DNA from: Castellaniella sp.
Lineage (GTDB): Bacteria > Pseudomonadota > Gammaproteobacteria > Burkholderiales > Burkholderiaceae_B
Direction: 5' to 3'
Assembly (NCBI GenBank): GCA_019104865.1
Contig: JAHRWZ010000062.1
Location: 62,001-126,000 of the forward strand
DNA: 64,000 nt
The notes under the pieces are model-generated. The model was not told the DNA's origin. It saw nothing but the letters and a program-made list of their open reading frames with translations, and searched no databases. Positions 41,127-49,408 of the stretch are shown here, one piece after another. A program made the position numbers and the translations under genes. The stretch's first letter is position 1. Each line of letters begins with the position of its first letter.

Positions 41127-43757
41127 ATGAAAATAGGCTTCCTGGTCTTTGGCCTGGCCGGGCTGCTGGCCCTGATTTCCTTCATGCCGCCGCTGGCAGG
41201 GCGGCTGCGCCTGCCGTATTCCGTGCTGCTGGCCATCGTCGGCTTTGTCCTGGGCGTGATCATCCACGTCCACGGCTGGGCGCCGGGGGTCGTGGCCGAT
41301 TTTCTCGATTCCCTGCAGCACTTCGACATTTCGTCCGAAACCTTCCTGTTCGTGTTCCTGCCGGTGCTGCTCTTCGAGGCGGCGCTGGCGATGAACATCC
41401 GGCGCCTGCTGGATGACATCAGCCCGATCCTGGTGATGGCCATCGTGGCGGTGGTGGTCTGCACGGTGGCGGTCGGTTTCTCGCTGGCGGCGATTTCCCC
41501 CTATGGGTTGATCGTCTGTCTGATGCTGGGGGCGATTGTCGCCACCACGGATCCGGTGGCTGTGGTTGGCATCTTTCGCGAGGTTGGGGCGCCCCGGCGG
41601 CTGACCACGCTGGTCGAAGGCGAGTCGTTGTTCAATGACGCGGCGTCCATCGCGCTGTATTCCGTGCTGCTCAGCATGCTGTTCAGCGGTGGCACCCTGT
41701 CGGTGACCAAGGTGCTCGGCAGCTTCCTGTTCAGTTTCATCGGCGGCGGGCTGGCGGGGCTGGCCATGGGGCGGCTGGCGAGCGCGCTTTTCCGCTGGCT
41801 GCGCGGCTGGCCGGCAGCCGAGGTCACTTTGACCGTGGCACTGGCCTATCTGACGTTTTTCGCGGCCGAACACTACCTGGGGGTGTCCGGGGTGGTGGCC
41901 ACCGTGATCGCCGGTCTGGTGGTGGGCTCCAACGGCCGCACCCGCATGTCGCCCACGACGTTCGAACAACTGGAAGGCGCCTGGGCGCAGTTCGGATTCT
42001 GGGCTAATTCCCTGATCTTCCTGTTTGCCGCCATGCTGATCCCGCGCATGATGGCCGAGATCACCTGGATGGAAGTCCTGCTCATCCTGGTGGTCTTCAT
42101 CGTCACCCTGGTGGCCCGGGCGGTCATCGTCTACGGCCTGTTGCCGCTGCTTGGCCGGCTGCGGCTCAGCACTCAGGTCAGCCGCTCGTACCGCGCCGTG
42201 ATGCTGCTGGGTGGTTTGCGGGGAGCGGTGTCCCTGGCTCTGGCCCTGGCGGTCACGGAACAGCCTGCGGTTCCCCTCGAGGCGCGCCAGTTCATCGCCG
42301 TGGCGACGACCGGGTTCGTGCTGATGACTCTGTTCATCAACGGCCTGACCCTGCGGCCGCTGATCGCGCGCCTGGGATTGAATCAGCTCTCGCCCGTGGA
42401 CCGCACACTGCGCGATCAGGCGCAGGTCGTCGAACTGGAAGCCCTGCGCCTGCGGATCGACGAGATCGCCCGCCACGAAAACATCGGCCAGGAAGTGCTG
42501 GACCGCTTGAGTGCCGTATTCGATGCCAGCCAGACCAGCATGGACGCGGCGCAGGTGCACCAGCTGAGTCAGGATCAAAAGGTCGCCGTGGGCATGGGGA
42601 TCCTGGCCGGACGCGAGGAAGAAATGTTCTTCGAGACCCTCAAGGCGCAGATGGTGGACTGGCGCACGGCGGAATCCCTGCTGGCCCGCTCCGAACGTCT
42701 GGGCGACGCGGTGCGCGCGGGCGGGCTGGCTGGCTTCAAGTCGGCCATCGATGGGGATTTGCGCTATTCGCACGGGTTGCGGCTGGCCTTGCGCCTGCAT
42801 CATCTGACGGGCTGGCAGTTCTGGCTGGCGCGCGAACTGGCACAGCGGTTCACCAACCTGATGTTCAAATGGGCCGTGGCCCGTCGGCTGATCCAGTTTG
42901 CACGCACGGATGTGCAGCCGCTGCTGGGCGCCGAGGTCACCGACATCATCATTGCCGCGCATCAGCGCCGCCTGACGCTGCTGGAAGGCGCCCTGCAGGC
43001 CATGACGCTGCAGTATCCCGGCTATGCGCACCACCTGCAGGAGGCCTATCTGGCGCGCATGGCGCGTTCCATGGAACGCATGCGCTACCGGGACATGCTG
43101 GCGCAGAACCTGATCAGCGGGGAAACCTATTCCGATCTCATCCAGCAGGTGGATACGCGTTGGGGGCCACTGGAAAAACACAGCGGGCTGGATATCACCA
43201 TGAGCGCAGCCACGCTGGTGCAGCGCGTCGCGCTGTTCGAGGGGCTGGACGAGGCCACCATGGCGGCGATCTGCCGGGTGCTCAAGCCCCGGTTGGCGGT
43301 GCCCGGTCAGGATATTCCCATGCGCAGCGGGCGCAGCCGGGCCATGTATTTCGTCGCGTCGGGGGCGGTCGTGCTGGATCTACCCGATGGCACTTCGGCC
43401 GAATTGGGCAGTGGCCAGATCTTTGGTGAAATGGCGCTGGCCATGGACCGCGACTTCGAGGCGCGGGTGCGTTCGCTGGGCTACAGCCGCCTGCTGATGC
43501 TGCAGGAAAAGGATTTCAAGCGGCTGCAGCGGCAATTTCCCGAACTGCGCGACAAGATCGATGCGATCGTGCGCCAGCGCGCGCGGGCGGTGGAAGTCTG
43601 GGAGCAGTTCAAGTCGGGTCAGCGACAGTACGAGCCGCTGCCCCCACTGGGTCGGGACGCCACCCCTGGGGATGTCGTGCAATCGCCGGCGGCGGACCAG
43701 GCGGACCCCGAAGGACTCCGCCCGGACCCCGGCGAACAGATCGGGGTTGCATCGTAG
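41127..43757 (+). CDS. CPA1 Na+/H+ antiporter with C-terminal cyclic-nucleotide-binding-like domain
   Basis: An 876-residue protein. Residues 1-415 are a 12-13 helix CPA1 exchanger with ATTDPVAVVGIFREVGAP and the ND motif GESLFNDAASIALYS typical of electroneutral Na+/H+ exchange. Residues 420-690 are a long cytoplasmic helical region. Residues 700-830 resemble a cNMP-binding domain (ARSRAMYF-like start, VASGAVVLDLPDGT, GSGQIFGEMALAMDRD). The glutamate of the phosphate-binding cassette is present in FGEMAL, but the usual Arg two or three residues before Ala is not obvious. The architecture resembles large NhaP-type or SLC9C exchangers and suggests gating by a ligand. No Shine-Dalgarno is clear before ATG 41127. 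Confidence 0.88.
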   Translation: MKIGFLVFGLAGLLALISFMPPLAGRLRLPYSVLLAIVGFVLGVIIHVHGWAPGVVADFLDSLQHFDISSETFLFVFLPVLLFEAALAMNIRRLLDDISPILVMAIVAVVVCTVAVGFSLAAISPYGLIVCLMLGAIVATTDPVAVVGIFREVGAPRRLTTLVEGESLFNDAASIALYSVLLSMLFSGGTLSVTKVLGSFLFSFIGGGLAGLAMGRLASALFRWLRGWPAAEVTLTVALAYLTFFAAEHYLGVSGVVATVIAGLVVGSNGRTRMSPTTFEQLEGAWAQFGFWANSLIFLFAAMLIPRMMAEITWMEVLLILVVFIVTLVARAVIVYGLLPLLGRLRLSTQVSRSYRAVMLLGGLRGAVSLALALAVTEQPAVPLEARQFIAVATTGFVLMTLFINGLTLRPLIARLGLNQLSPVDRTLRDQAQVVELEALRLRIDEIARHENIGQEVLDRLSAVFDASQTSMDAAQVHQLSQDQKVAVGMGILAGREEEMFFETLKAQMVDWRTAESLLARSERLGDAVRAGGLAGFKSAIDGDLRYSHGLRLALRLHHLTGWQFWLARELAQRFTNLMFKWAVARRLIQFARTDVQPLLGAEVTDIIIAAHQRRLTLLEGALQAMTLQYPGYAHHLQEAYLARMARSMERMRYRDMLAQNLISGETYSDLIQQVDTRWGPLEKHSGLDITMSAATLVQRVALFEGLDEATMAAICRVLKPRLAVPGQDIPMRSGRSRAMYFVASGAVVLDLPDGTSAELGSGQIFGEMALAMDRDFEARVRSLGYSRLLMLQEKDFKRLQRQFPELRDKIDAIVRQRARAVEVWEQFKSGQRQYEPLPPLGRDATPGDVVQSPAADQADPEGLRPDPGEQIGVAS

Positions 43758-43780
43758 CTGCCCGGCTGGCAGCGGACGGC

Positions 43781-44395
43781 CTACAGCAATAGCGAGATGT
43801 CGTACGCCATGTCTTCGGGGGTCAGCGACGGCCCCAGCAAGGCCCGTGCCTCGCCCTTCTGGTCCATCAGATAGAAGGCGGCCGAGTGATTCATGGCGTA
43901 CTGGTCCGGAGTCGGGCCCGGTTCCTTCGCATAGAAGGCCTTGAAGGATCGCGCGGTCTTGTCCAGCTGTTCGGGCGTGCCGGTCAGGCCGACGAAGGAC
44001 GGGTCGAAGGCCTGGACGTAGGCGCCCAGGATGGCCGGCGTGTCGCGTGCCGGATCGACCGAGATCATGATCACCTGGACGTTACTGGCCTTGGCGCCTA
44101 GCAATTGCAGGGCCTGAGCGGCCTGTGCCATGGCGGTGGGGCAGACGTCCGGGCATTGCGTATAGCCGAAGAAGACCAGCAGGACCTTGCCGTGGAAATC
44201 GGCCAGGGTGCGGGGTTTGCCGCTGGTGTCCGTCATGTCCAGGTCGCGCCCCAGGTGCGTCCCGGAGATGTCGTTGCCTTCGAAGGCCAGGGGTTCCGCG
44301 GCCTTCGAGGTACAGCCAGCCAGCAGAGTCAGGGAAATGGATGCGACGGCGCCGGCCAGCAGGCTGCGGCGAACGGCGGAAAATGAAACGGGCAT
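43781..44395 (-). CDS. Sco1/SenC-family copper chaperone lipoprotein
   Basis: A 204-residue thioredoxin-fold protein for CuA assembly in cytochrome oxidase. A lipoprotein signal ends in LTLLAGC. The copper site has the CxxxC pair in FGYTQCPDVCPTAM and the distal histidine in MNHSAAFYLMD. SVDPARDTP is a further Sco hallmark. The ATG at 44395 is used, with GATAGG six bases before it; a TTG two codons upstream lacks spacing for a ribosome site. It is the last gene of the minus-strand oxidase assembly run and starts 2 bases after ctaB ends. It converges with the antiporter gene across 23 bases. Confidence 0.92.
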   Translation of the reverse strand: MPVSFSAVRRSLLAGAVASISLTLLAGCTSKAAEPLAFEGNDISGTHLGRDLDMTDTSGKPRTLADFHGKVLLVFFGYTQCPDVCPTAMAQAAQALQLLGAKASNVQVIMISVDPARDTPAILGAYVQAFDPSFVGLTGTPEQLDKTARSFKAFYAKEPGPTPDQYAMNHSAAFYLMDQKGEARALLGPSLTPEDMAYDISLLL

Positions 44396-44397
44396 GC

Positions 44398-45318
44398 TCA
44401 ACCTATCGGGGTCATGGAGCCGGCCAGTGCCAGGCCGATCCAGTGATCCAGCAGCAGCGCCGCGAACAGCAGCGCCAGATACAGGATCGAATACCAGAAC
44501 AGTTTACGCGACCGCGCATCGGAATAGTTTCGATATAGCGCAAGGGATTGCCAGACAAAGCGCCCGCTGAGCACGCAGGCCGCCGCCAGGTAGGCCGGGC
44601 CGCTCATGCGCACCACGTAGGGCAGCAGCGAGGCGGCGAAGAGGACAATGCTGTAGAGCAGGATGTGCAGCTGGGTGAAATTACGCCCATGGGTGACAGG
44701 CAGCATGGGCAGGCCGGATTCTTCGTAGTCGTGATGGCGGTACAGCGCCAGCGCCCAGAAGTGCGGTGGGGTCCAGATGAAGATGATCAGCACCAGGATC
44801 CAGGCTTCGGCCGGAACCGCGTCGGCCATCGCCGCCCAGCCCAGGGCCGGCGGCATGGCGCCCGAGAACCCGCCGATGACGATGTTCTGCGGCGTCAGGG
44901 GTTTGAGGATCGCGGTATAGATCAGGGCGTAGCCCACGAAGGTGGCGAAGGTCAGCCACATGGTCAGGGCGTTGACCCAGAGATTCAGGATCAGCATGCC
45001 GGCGCCCCCCAGCAGCCCGGCCATCAGCAGCACCTGGGGCGGGGTGATCTGCCCCGATGCCGTGCCGCGCTGCGCCGTGCGCCGCATGCGGGCGTCTGTT
45101 TCGCGTTCGATCAGGCAGTTGACGGAAAAGGCCGCCGCCGCCAGCAGCCAGATGCCGGCTGTGGCGGCCAGGGCCCGGCCCAGGTCGGGCAGGCCGGGGA
45201 CCGCCAGGAACATGCCGATGACCGCGCAGAATACCGCCAGCTGGGTGACGCGGGGTTTGGTGAGCACCAGATACTGGCGCAGCAGGGATGGGTGATGGGT
45301 GGCGGCGGCAGTGGTCAT
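44398..45318 (-). CDS. ctaB: protoheme IX farnesyltransferase (heme O synthase)
   Basis: A 306-residue UbiA-superfamily membrane enzyme that adds a farnesyl group to heme B, making heme O for cytochrome oxidase. It starts [23 protein letters not shown] and has nine or so helices. The first active-site motif is [15 protein letters not shown], with Glu in place of the first Asp of the common NxxxDxxxD form. [11 protein letters not shown] and [14 protein letters not shown] are also diagnostic. It lies 9 bases after ctaA (heme A synthase), the next enzyme in the pathway. Confidence 0.94.
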   Translation of the reverse strand: MTTAAATHHPSLLRQYLVLTKPRVTQLAVFCAVIGMFLAVPGLPDLGRALAATAGIWLLAAAAFSVNCLIERETDARMRRTAQRGTASGQITPPQVLLMAGLLGGAGMLILNLWVNALTMWLTFATFVGYALIYTAILKPLTPQNIVIGGFSGAMPPALGWAAMADAVPAEAWILVLIIFIWTPPHFWALALYRHHDYEESGLPMLPVTHGRNFTQLHILLYSIVLFAASLLPYVVRMSGPAYLAAACVLSGRFVWQSLALYRNYSDARSRKLFWYSILYLALLFAALLLDHWIGLALAGSMTPIG

Positions 45319-45327
45319 GGGATCATT

Positions 45328-46431
45328 CTAGGTGGCTTGCGCGGGTCTGCCGCTAGGGAGTTTCCCTGGCTGCGACGCAGATAGGTCCGCGGCGGGTCCC
45401 ACAGGCATGCCGACGGGCTTGCCCGCCCGGGACAGGCGCCAGAGCAATGTCACGCTGACCAGCACCAGGCCGGCCGCCCCGCCGTTGTGCATCACGGCGA
45501 TCAGCAACGGCCACTGGAAGAAGATCGTGGTCAGGCCTGTCAGCAGCTGAAGCGCCAGCAGCGCCAGCAGCAGGCGGGCGGGGCCGCGCAGGCCGGGTGT
45601 GCGCCGCCAGCGCCAGGCCAGGCCGCCCAGCAGGATCAGTACGACAAAGGCAAAATTTCGGTGGGCCCAGTGGATGGCGGTCAGCGCATCCTGCGAAATG
45701 AGATCACCCGAAGACAGTTTTCCCAGGCCGCGCAGCAGGGAGAAACCCTCCTGGAAATCCATGGCCGGCAGCCAGGCGCCGTGGCAGGTGGGAAAGTCCA
45801 TGCAGGCCAGCGCCGCGTAGTTGGTGCTGACCCAGCCGCCCAGGGCCAGCTGCAGCAGCAGCACGGCCAGCGCCAGGATCATCCAGGGGCGGCCGCGAGC
45901 CACCGCCGCCGGTACGGGATCGTGGGGTTTTTCGCGGGCCGCCAGCCAGGTCATCAGGGCGAGCAGACTCATGCCCAGGACCAGGTGGGTGGTGACGACC
46001 AGTGGCATCAGGCGATGAGTGACCGTCCAGGCGCCGAAGGCGCCCTGCATGCAGACCAGGGCCAGGATGCCGGTGGCCAGCGCCGGGCCGTACGCCAGCG
46101 CGCGGCGCAGTCGCCACGCGAGCACGGTGAAGCCGATGATGAGCAACCCCAGCGCCGCCCCCGCGTAGCGGTGGATCATCTCGACCCAGGCCTGGAAGGC
46201 GCTGACCGGGCCGTAGGGCATCGATTCCAGGGCCTGGCGGATCGAATCGTGCGCGCCCAGCGGGCTGAAATGCCCATAGCAACCCGGCCAGTCCGGGCAG
46301 CCCAGGCCCGAATCGGTCAGGCGCACGAAGGCGCCGAACATGATCAGATCCAGCGTCAGGAACCACGCCAGGAAGACCAGGCGACGATACGTTCTGTGTC
46401 GTCGGGGCGGGCCCTGCGGGTGCGCGCACAT
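45328..46431 (-). CDS. ctaA: heme A synthase CtaA
   Basis: A 367-residue membrane protein with eight helices that oxidises heme O to heme A. Conserved features: GAFVRLTDSGLGCPDWPGCYG, the heme-ligand histidines in WVEMIHRYAGA and VTTHLVLGM in the first half, and IHWAHRNFAF and AVMHNGGAAG in the second half. ATG 46431 with AGGA seven bases upstream is chosen; the frame stays open upstream but is antisense-type noise. It follows the Sco-like gene by 8 bases. Confidence 0.93.
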   Translation of the reverse strand: MCAHPQGPPRRHRTYRRLVFLAWFLTLDLIMFGAFVRLTDSGLGCPDWPGCYGHFSPLGAHDSIRQALESMPYGPVSAFQAWVEMIHRYAGAALGLLIIGFTVLAWRLRRALAYGPALATGILALVCMQGAFGAWTVTHRLMPLVVTTHLVLGMSLLALMTWLAAREKPHDPVPAAVARGRPWMILALAVLLLQLALGGWVSTNYAALACMDFPTCHGAWLPAMDFQEGFSLLRGLGKLSSGDLISQDALTAIHWAHRNFAFVVLILLGGLAWRWRRTPGLRGPARLLLALLALQLLTGLTTIFFQWPLLIAVMHNGGAAGLVLVSVTLLWRLSRAGKPVGMPVGPAADLSASQPGKLPSGRPAQAT

Positions 46432-46439
46432 GGGGATTC

Positions 46440-47051
46440 CTATCCGATCCGGGAATTTTTCAGCAAGGTCCGGATGTCGTCGCGGACGGCTTCGGGCTGC
46501 TGGGCGTCGGGAAATTGCATCATCAGGTGGCCCAGCGGATCGACGATCCACAGGCCTTGCGTCAGGAATGCGCCGGGCTGCGCGGCGTTGGGTGCCAGCC
46601 AGGCCGCCAGGGCGGCCGGATCGACCCGAAGCACATGCGTGCCCCGGTAGGCCTCGTCCACCACCGGGGCGATGGGCGCATCGTCGGTGACGAACCAGAC
46701 GCGTTCCAGACGGTTGACGTTCTTGCCCTGGCTGGCATGGGAATTGCGCAGCACGAACAGCCCGCGCACGCAGGATTCCGGGCAGGCGCCCGGACCGGCG
46801 CTGATCAGCAGCCATTGGCCCTTCAGCTGGTTCAGGTCGTAGGGGCGGCCGTCGGCATCCTTGACTGTCAGATTGTCCGGGATCGGCCGTTGGGGCTCGA
46901 CCAACTGTCCGTAGTTCGTCCGGACCGCCGATCGCAGGCCCAGGGCCGGCACGTAGTACGCCAGGAGTGCGAACACCACCGGCGCCAGGCAGATCAGGAA
47001 AATGGCGATGACTGGCATCAGGGAACGGGGGCGGGCGGCGGCTGTCGTCAT
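46440..47051 (-). CDS. Sco-like membrane-anchored protein of the oxidase assembly cluster
   Basis: A 203-residue protein with one N-terminal helix (about residues 12-35) and a periplasmic thioredoxin-like domain. SAGPGACPESCVRGLFVLRN carries a CxxxC pair in the Sco position, but the surrounding sequence and the distal histidine differ from Sco1, so copper binding is uncertain. It may be an accessory to Sco1 or a thiol-disulfide reductase for CuA. ATG 47051 overlaps the SURF1 stop (ATGA). Such a gene between SURF1 and ctaA is a regular part of betaproteobacterial cta clusters. Confidence 0.8.
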   Translation of the reverse strand: MTTAAARPRSLMPVIAIFLICLAPVVFALLAYYVPALGLRSAVRTNYGQLVEPQRPIPDNLTVKDADGRPYDLNQLKGQWLLISAGPGACPESCVRGLFVLRNSHASQGKNVNRLERVWFVTDDAPIAPVVDEAYRGTHVLRVDPAALAAWLAPNAAQPGAFLTQGLWIVDPLGHLMMQFPDAQQPEAVRDDIRTLLKNSRIG

Positions 47052-47842
47052 GGCTTGGGTGCGTCCGGGTTCAGGGGAAGGTGGGGGCGCCGCCGGATCC
47101 GCCAGAGCGTGACCATGGCGGCGCCTAGGGCGATGGTGGCAAAGCTGAACCATTGCGCGGCGTAGTTGTAGTTCTGGCCGGCATTCAGGGACGGCCCGGG
47201 CCAGTCCTGGACCAGGCCGGCGTCATCGGTGGGCGACTGTTCCAGGATCACTGGCAGCAGCTTCAGTCCGCTGGCGGCGGCCAGCGTATCGAGCGCCAGA
47301 TTCTGCACCCGGGGCAGCTGGCCATCCGTCGTGGGGAAGGGGTGCGGCAGCGCGGTATTGGGATGGCCGGTCAGGATGCCCAGGTCGAACAGGCGCGGCA
47401 CCTGGTGCAGCAGTGTGCCCCGGACCAGAACCGGGCCGTCCGCGGCGCGCAGATCGGGCAGGGTGGTGGGCGGCAGGGGGCGGGGGACCCAGCCACGCAG
47501 CACCAGGACGGCGGTATCGGGGCTGTCTTGCAGGGCCAGCGGGGTCGCCACCCACAGGCCAGGCAGACCTTTGAGGTTGCGATTGTCCAGGAGTACAGTA
47601 AATGGGTTGAGCCAGTGTCCCCGGACCTGGCCGGCATGCCAGTCGGGGCCGTCGCGCCGTTGATCCGTCAGGGTGAGTGCGGGCGCGTGCCGGCCCGCCT
47701 GCATGGCGGCCTGGACGGCTTCGCGGGCATGCGCGCGGCGCAGCTGCCATTGCCCGGCACCCACGCACACGACCCCCAGCAGGATCAGCAGCACGATGGC
47801 CAGGACGGCTTTCGTTCGTGAGGCTGGTTGCTGCGGATTCAT
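47048..47842 (-). CDS. SURF1-family cytochrome oxidase assembly protein
   Basis: A 264-residue protein with one helix at each end (about residues 11-30 and 233-252) and a periplasmic domain between, the SURF1 topology. Motifs include CVGAGQWQLRRAHAREA, VRGHWLNPFTVLLDNR, VLVLRGWVPR and NYNYAAQWFSFATIAL. SURF1 helps heme A insertion into subunit I. The DUF2909 gene upstream is on the other strand, so SURF1 to Sco1 form their own minus-strand transcript of five closely spaced genes. Confidence 0.92.
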   Translation of the reverse strand: MNPQQPASRTKAVLAIVLLILLGVVCVGAGQWQLRRAHAREAVQAAMQAGRHAPALTLTDQRRDGPDWHAGQVRGHWLNPFTVLLDNRNLKGLPGLWVATPLALQDSPDTAVLVLRGWVPRPLPPTTLPDLRAADGPVLVRGTLLHQVPRLFDLGILTGHPNTALPHPFPTTDGQLPRVQNLALDTLAAASGLKLLPVILEQSPTDDAGLVQDWPGPSLNAGQNYNYAAQWFSFATIALGAAMVTLWRIRRRPHLPLNPDAPKP

Positions 47843-47949
47843 AGGCGGGTCGGGGTGCTGAGGCGGATCGGGTATGCTGACGCGATCGTGGCGGACGGAT
47901 TACCGGCGGATTCTTTCAGTGTGATGGTTGCGGGTATCAGGGGAAATCC

Positions 47950-48162
47950 ATGAAAGTGCTGATTGTCATTCTGTTCCTGGCGATCGTGGCCAGCCTGGGC
48001 TCGGCCCTGATGTTCCTGATGCAGGACCGGGGCCGCAGCAACCGGATGGCCTGGGCACTGACGTGGCGGGTTGGCCTGTCGATCCTGCTATTCCTGTTTC
48101 TGCTGCTGGCCAACGCCATGGGCTGGATCCATGCCACAGGGGTCCCGATGACGGCGGGCTGA
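47950..48162 (+). CDS. DUF2909 twin-transmembrane protein
   Basis: A 70-residue protein with two hydrophobic helices (residues 3-23 and 40-60) joined by QDRGRSNRMAWALTWR, the DUF2909 pattern found inside betaproteobacterial cytochrome oxidase clusters. Function unknown, presumably in oxidase assembly. AGGGGAA lies just before ATG 47950. It is the only plus-strand gene among the surrounding minus-strand oxidase genes. Confidence 0.85.
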   Translation: MKVLIVILFLAIVASLGSALMFLMQDRGRSNRMAWALTWRVGLSILLFLFLLLANAMGWIHATGVPMTAG

Positions 48163-48191
48163 CGCGAACCCGCCGACCTCGCATCCCCGGC

Positions 48192-49067
48192 CTACATCCA
48201 GTAGACGAAGATGTACAGGCCCAGCCACACCACGTCCACGAAGTGCCAGTACCAGGCGACGCCTTCGAAACCGAAGTGGTGTTCGGCCGTGAAGTGGCCG
48301 CGTACCAGCCGCAGCCAGATGACCGTCAGCATTGTGCCGCCCAGGATCACGTGAAAGCCATGAAAGCCCGTCAGCATGTAGAACAGCGCGCCGAATGCGC
48401 CCGATGAAAAGCGCAGGTTCAGTTCCGTATAGGCATGGTGGTATTCGTAGGCCTGAAAACCCACGAAAGTAAAGCCCAGGATGATCGTGATGGCCAGCCA
48501 CAGGATGGCCCTGGCGCGGTGGTTCGCGCGCAATGCATGGTGGGCGACGGTCACGGTCAGGGCCGAGGACAGCAGCAGCGCAGTATTGATGGTGGGCAGC
48601 CAGAAGGGGCCCACGGTCTCGAATGGCGCGATTGTGCCGGCGGGGCCGAAGTTCGGCCAGGTGCCGGAAAATCCCGGCCACAGCAGGGTCTGTGAATCCA
48701 GGGTGCTCAGCCAGGGGGTGGAGACTGTCCGGGTGTACCACAACGCCCCGAAGAAGGCCCCGAAGAACATGACCTCGGAAAAGATGAACCAGGTCATGCT
48801 CCAGCGGTAGGAATGGTCGATGCGCTGGCTGTTCAGACCGCCCTCGGATTCACGGATCGCGTCGCCGAACCAGCAGAACAGCACGAAGAACATGCCCAGG
48901 ATCCCGGCGCCGCACAGCCAGGGCCCGAGCGCATAATCGTTGACCCAGAGCGCCGCGCCGACCAGGGTCGCCAGCATGCACAGGCTGCCGCGGATCGGGT
49001 GTGGGGAATGGGGCGGGACATAGTAGTAGGGCGCCTTTCCGGTGTGTACTGTCTGTGCCGCTGACAT
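48192..49067 (-). CDS. ctaE: cytochrome c oxidase subunit III
   Basis: A 291-residue membrane protein with seven helices. It has YYVPPHSPHPIRGS at the start, WSMTWFIFSEVMFFGAFFGALW, AYEYHHAYTELNLRFSSG, and the end WYWHFVDVVWLGLYIFVYW, all typical of CoxC. It belongs to the aa3 oxidase core with ctaD and ctaC. It follows the DUF2970 gene by 17 bases and has AAGGAGA just before ATG 49067. Confidence 0.95.
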   Translation of the reverse strand: MSAAQTVHTGKAPYYYVPPHSPHPIRGSLCMLATLVGAALWVNDYALGPWLCGAGILGMFFVLFCWFGDAIRESEGGLNSQRIDHSYRWSMTWFIFSEVMFFGAFFGALWYTRTVSTPWLSTLDSQTLLWPGFSGTWPNFGPAGTIAPFETVGPFWLPTINTALLLSSALTVTVAHHALRANHRARAILWLAITIILGFTFVGFQAYEYHHAYTELNLRFSSGAFGALFYMLTGFHGFHVILGGTMLTVIWLRLVRGHFTAEHHFGFEGVAWYWHFVDVVWLGLYIFVYWM

Positions 49068-49084
49068 GTCTCGTTCTCCTTTTT

Positions 49085-49276
49085 CTAGGCCGCCACCAGC
49101 CGGACGGCCAGTAGCAGCAGCAATACGAAGACTACCCCACCCAGGATGCCCGCCACGATCAGGTGAGCCGGACCGATGCGCGACAGATCGTCATCGTGGC
49201 CGGATCGTTTGCGCAGACCCAGGAAAGCCCAGGCCACGGTACGCACTGAACGCAGAAAGGCACCTGGGCCGTTCAA
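49085..49276 (-). CDS. DUF2970 membrane protein
   Basis: A 63-residue protein with one membrane helix (about residues 40-60) preceded by FLGLRKRSGHDDDLSRIGPAHLIVAGI (shown here as two halves: FLGLRKRSGHDDD and LSRIGPAHLIVAG). This is the DUF2970 family, a constant small member of betaproteobacterial aa3 oxidase clusters. Function unknown. Start TTG 49276 overlaps the stop of the preceding small gene (TTGA), implying coupled translation. Confidence 0.85.
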   Translation of the reverse strand: MNGPGAFLRSVRTVAWAFLGLRKRSGHDDDLSRIGPAHLIVAGILGGVVFVLLLLLAVRLVAA

Positions 49277-49389
49277 GAAACGACCCCGTACAGATTGGCG
49301 CGGACGAAGGTCCAGACCAGGACGGCCAGGGCAAACAAGGCCAGGAGCAGTCCGGTGCGGCGATTGCGGCGGCGTTGTTCAGGTGTCAT
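49273..49389 (-). CDS. cytochrome oxidase small assembly protein (CoxS-like), 38 residues
   Basis: A very short gene read directly from the sequence: MTPEQRRRNRRTGLLLALFA, then one helix and the end FVRANLYGVVS. This is the tiny single-helix protein that follows subunit I in many betaproteobacterial oxidase clusters. GGAAG lies seven bases before ATG 49389; an ATG two codons earlier would sit too close to it. It starts 19 bases after ctaD and overlaps DUF2970 by 4 bases. In relatives ctaG (Cox11) usually follows; here it does not. Confidence 0.82.
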   Translation of the reverse strand: MTPEQRRRNRRTGLLLALFALAVLVWTFVRANLYGVVS

Positions 49390-49408
49390 GACCATGCTTC
49401 CGGTGTTT

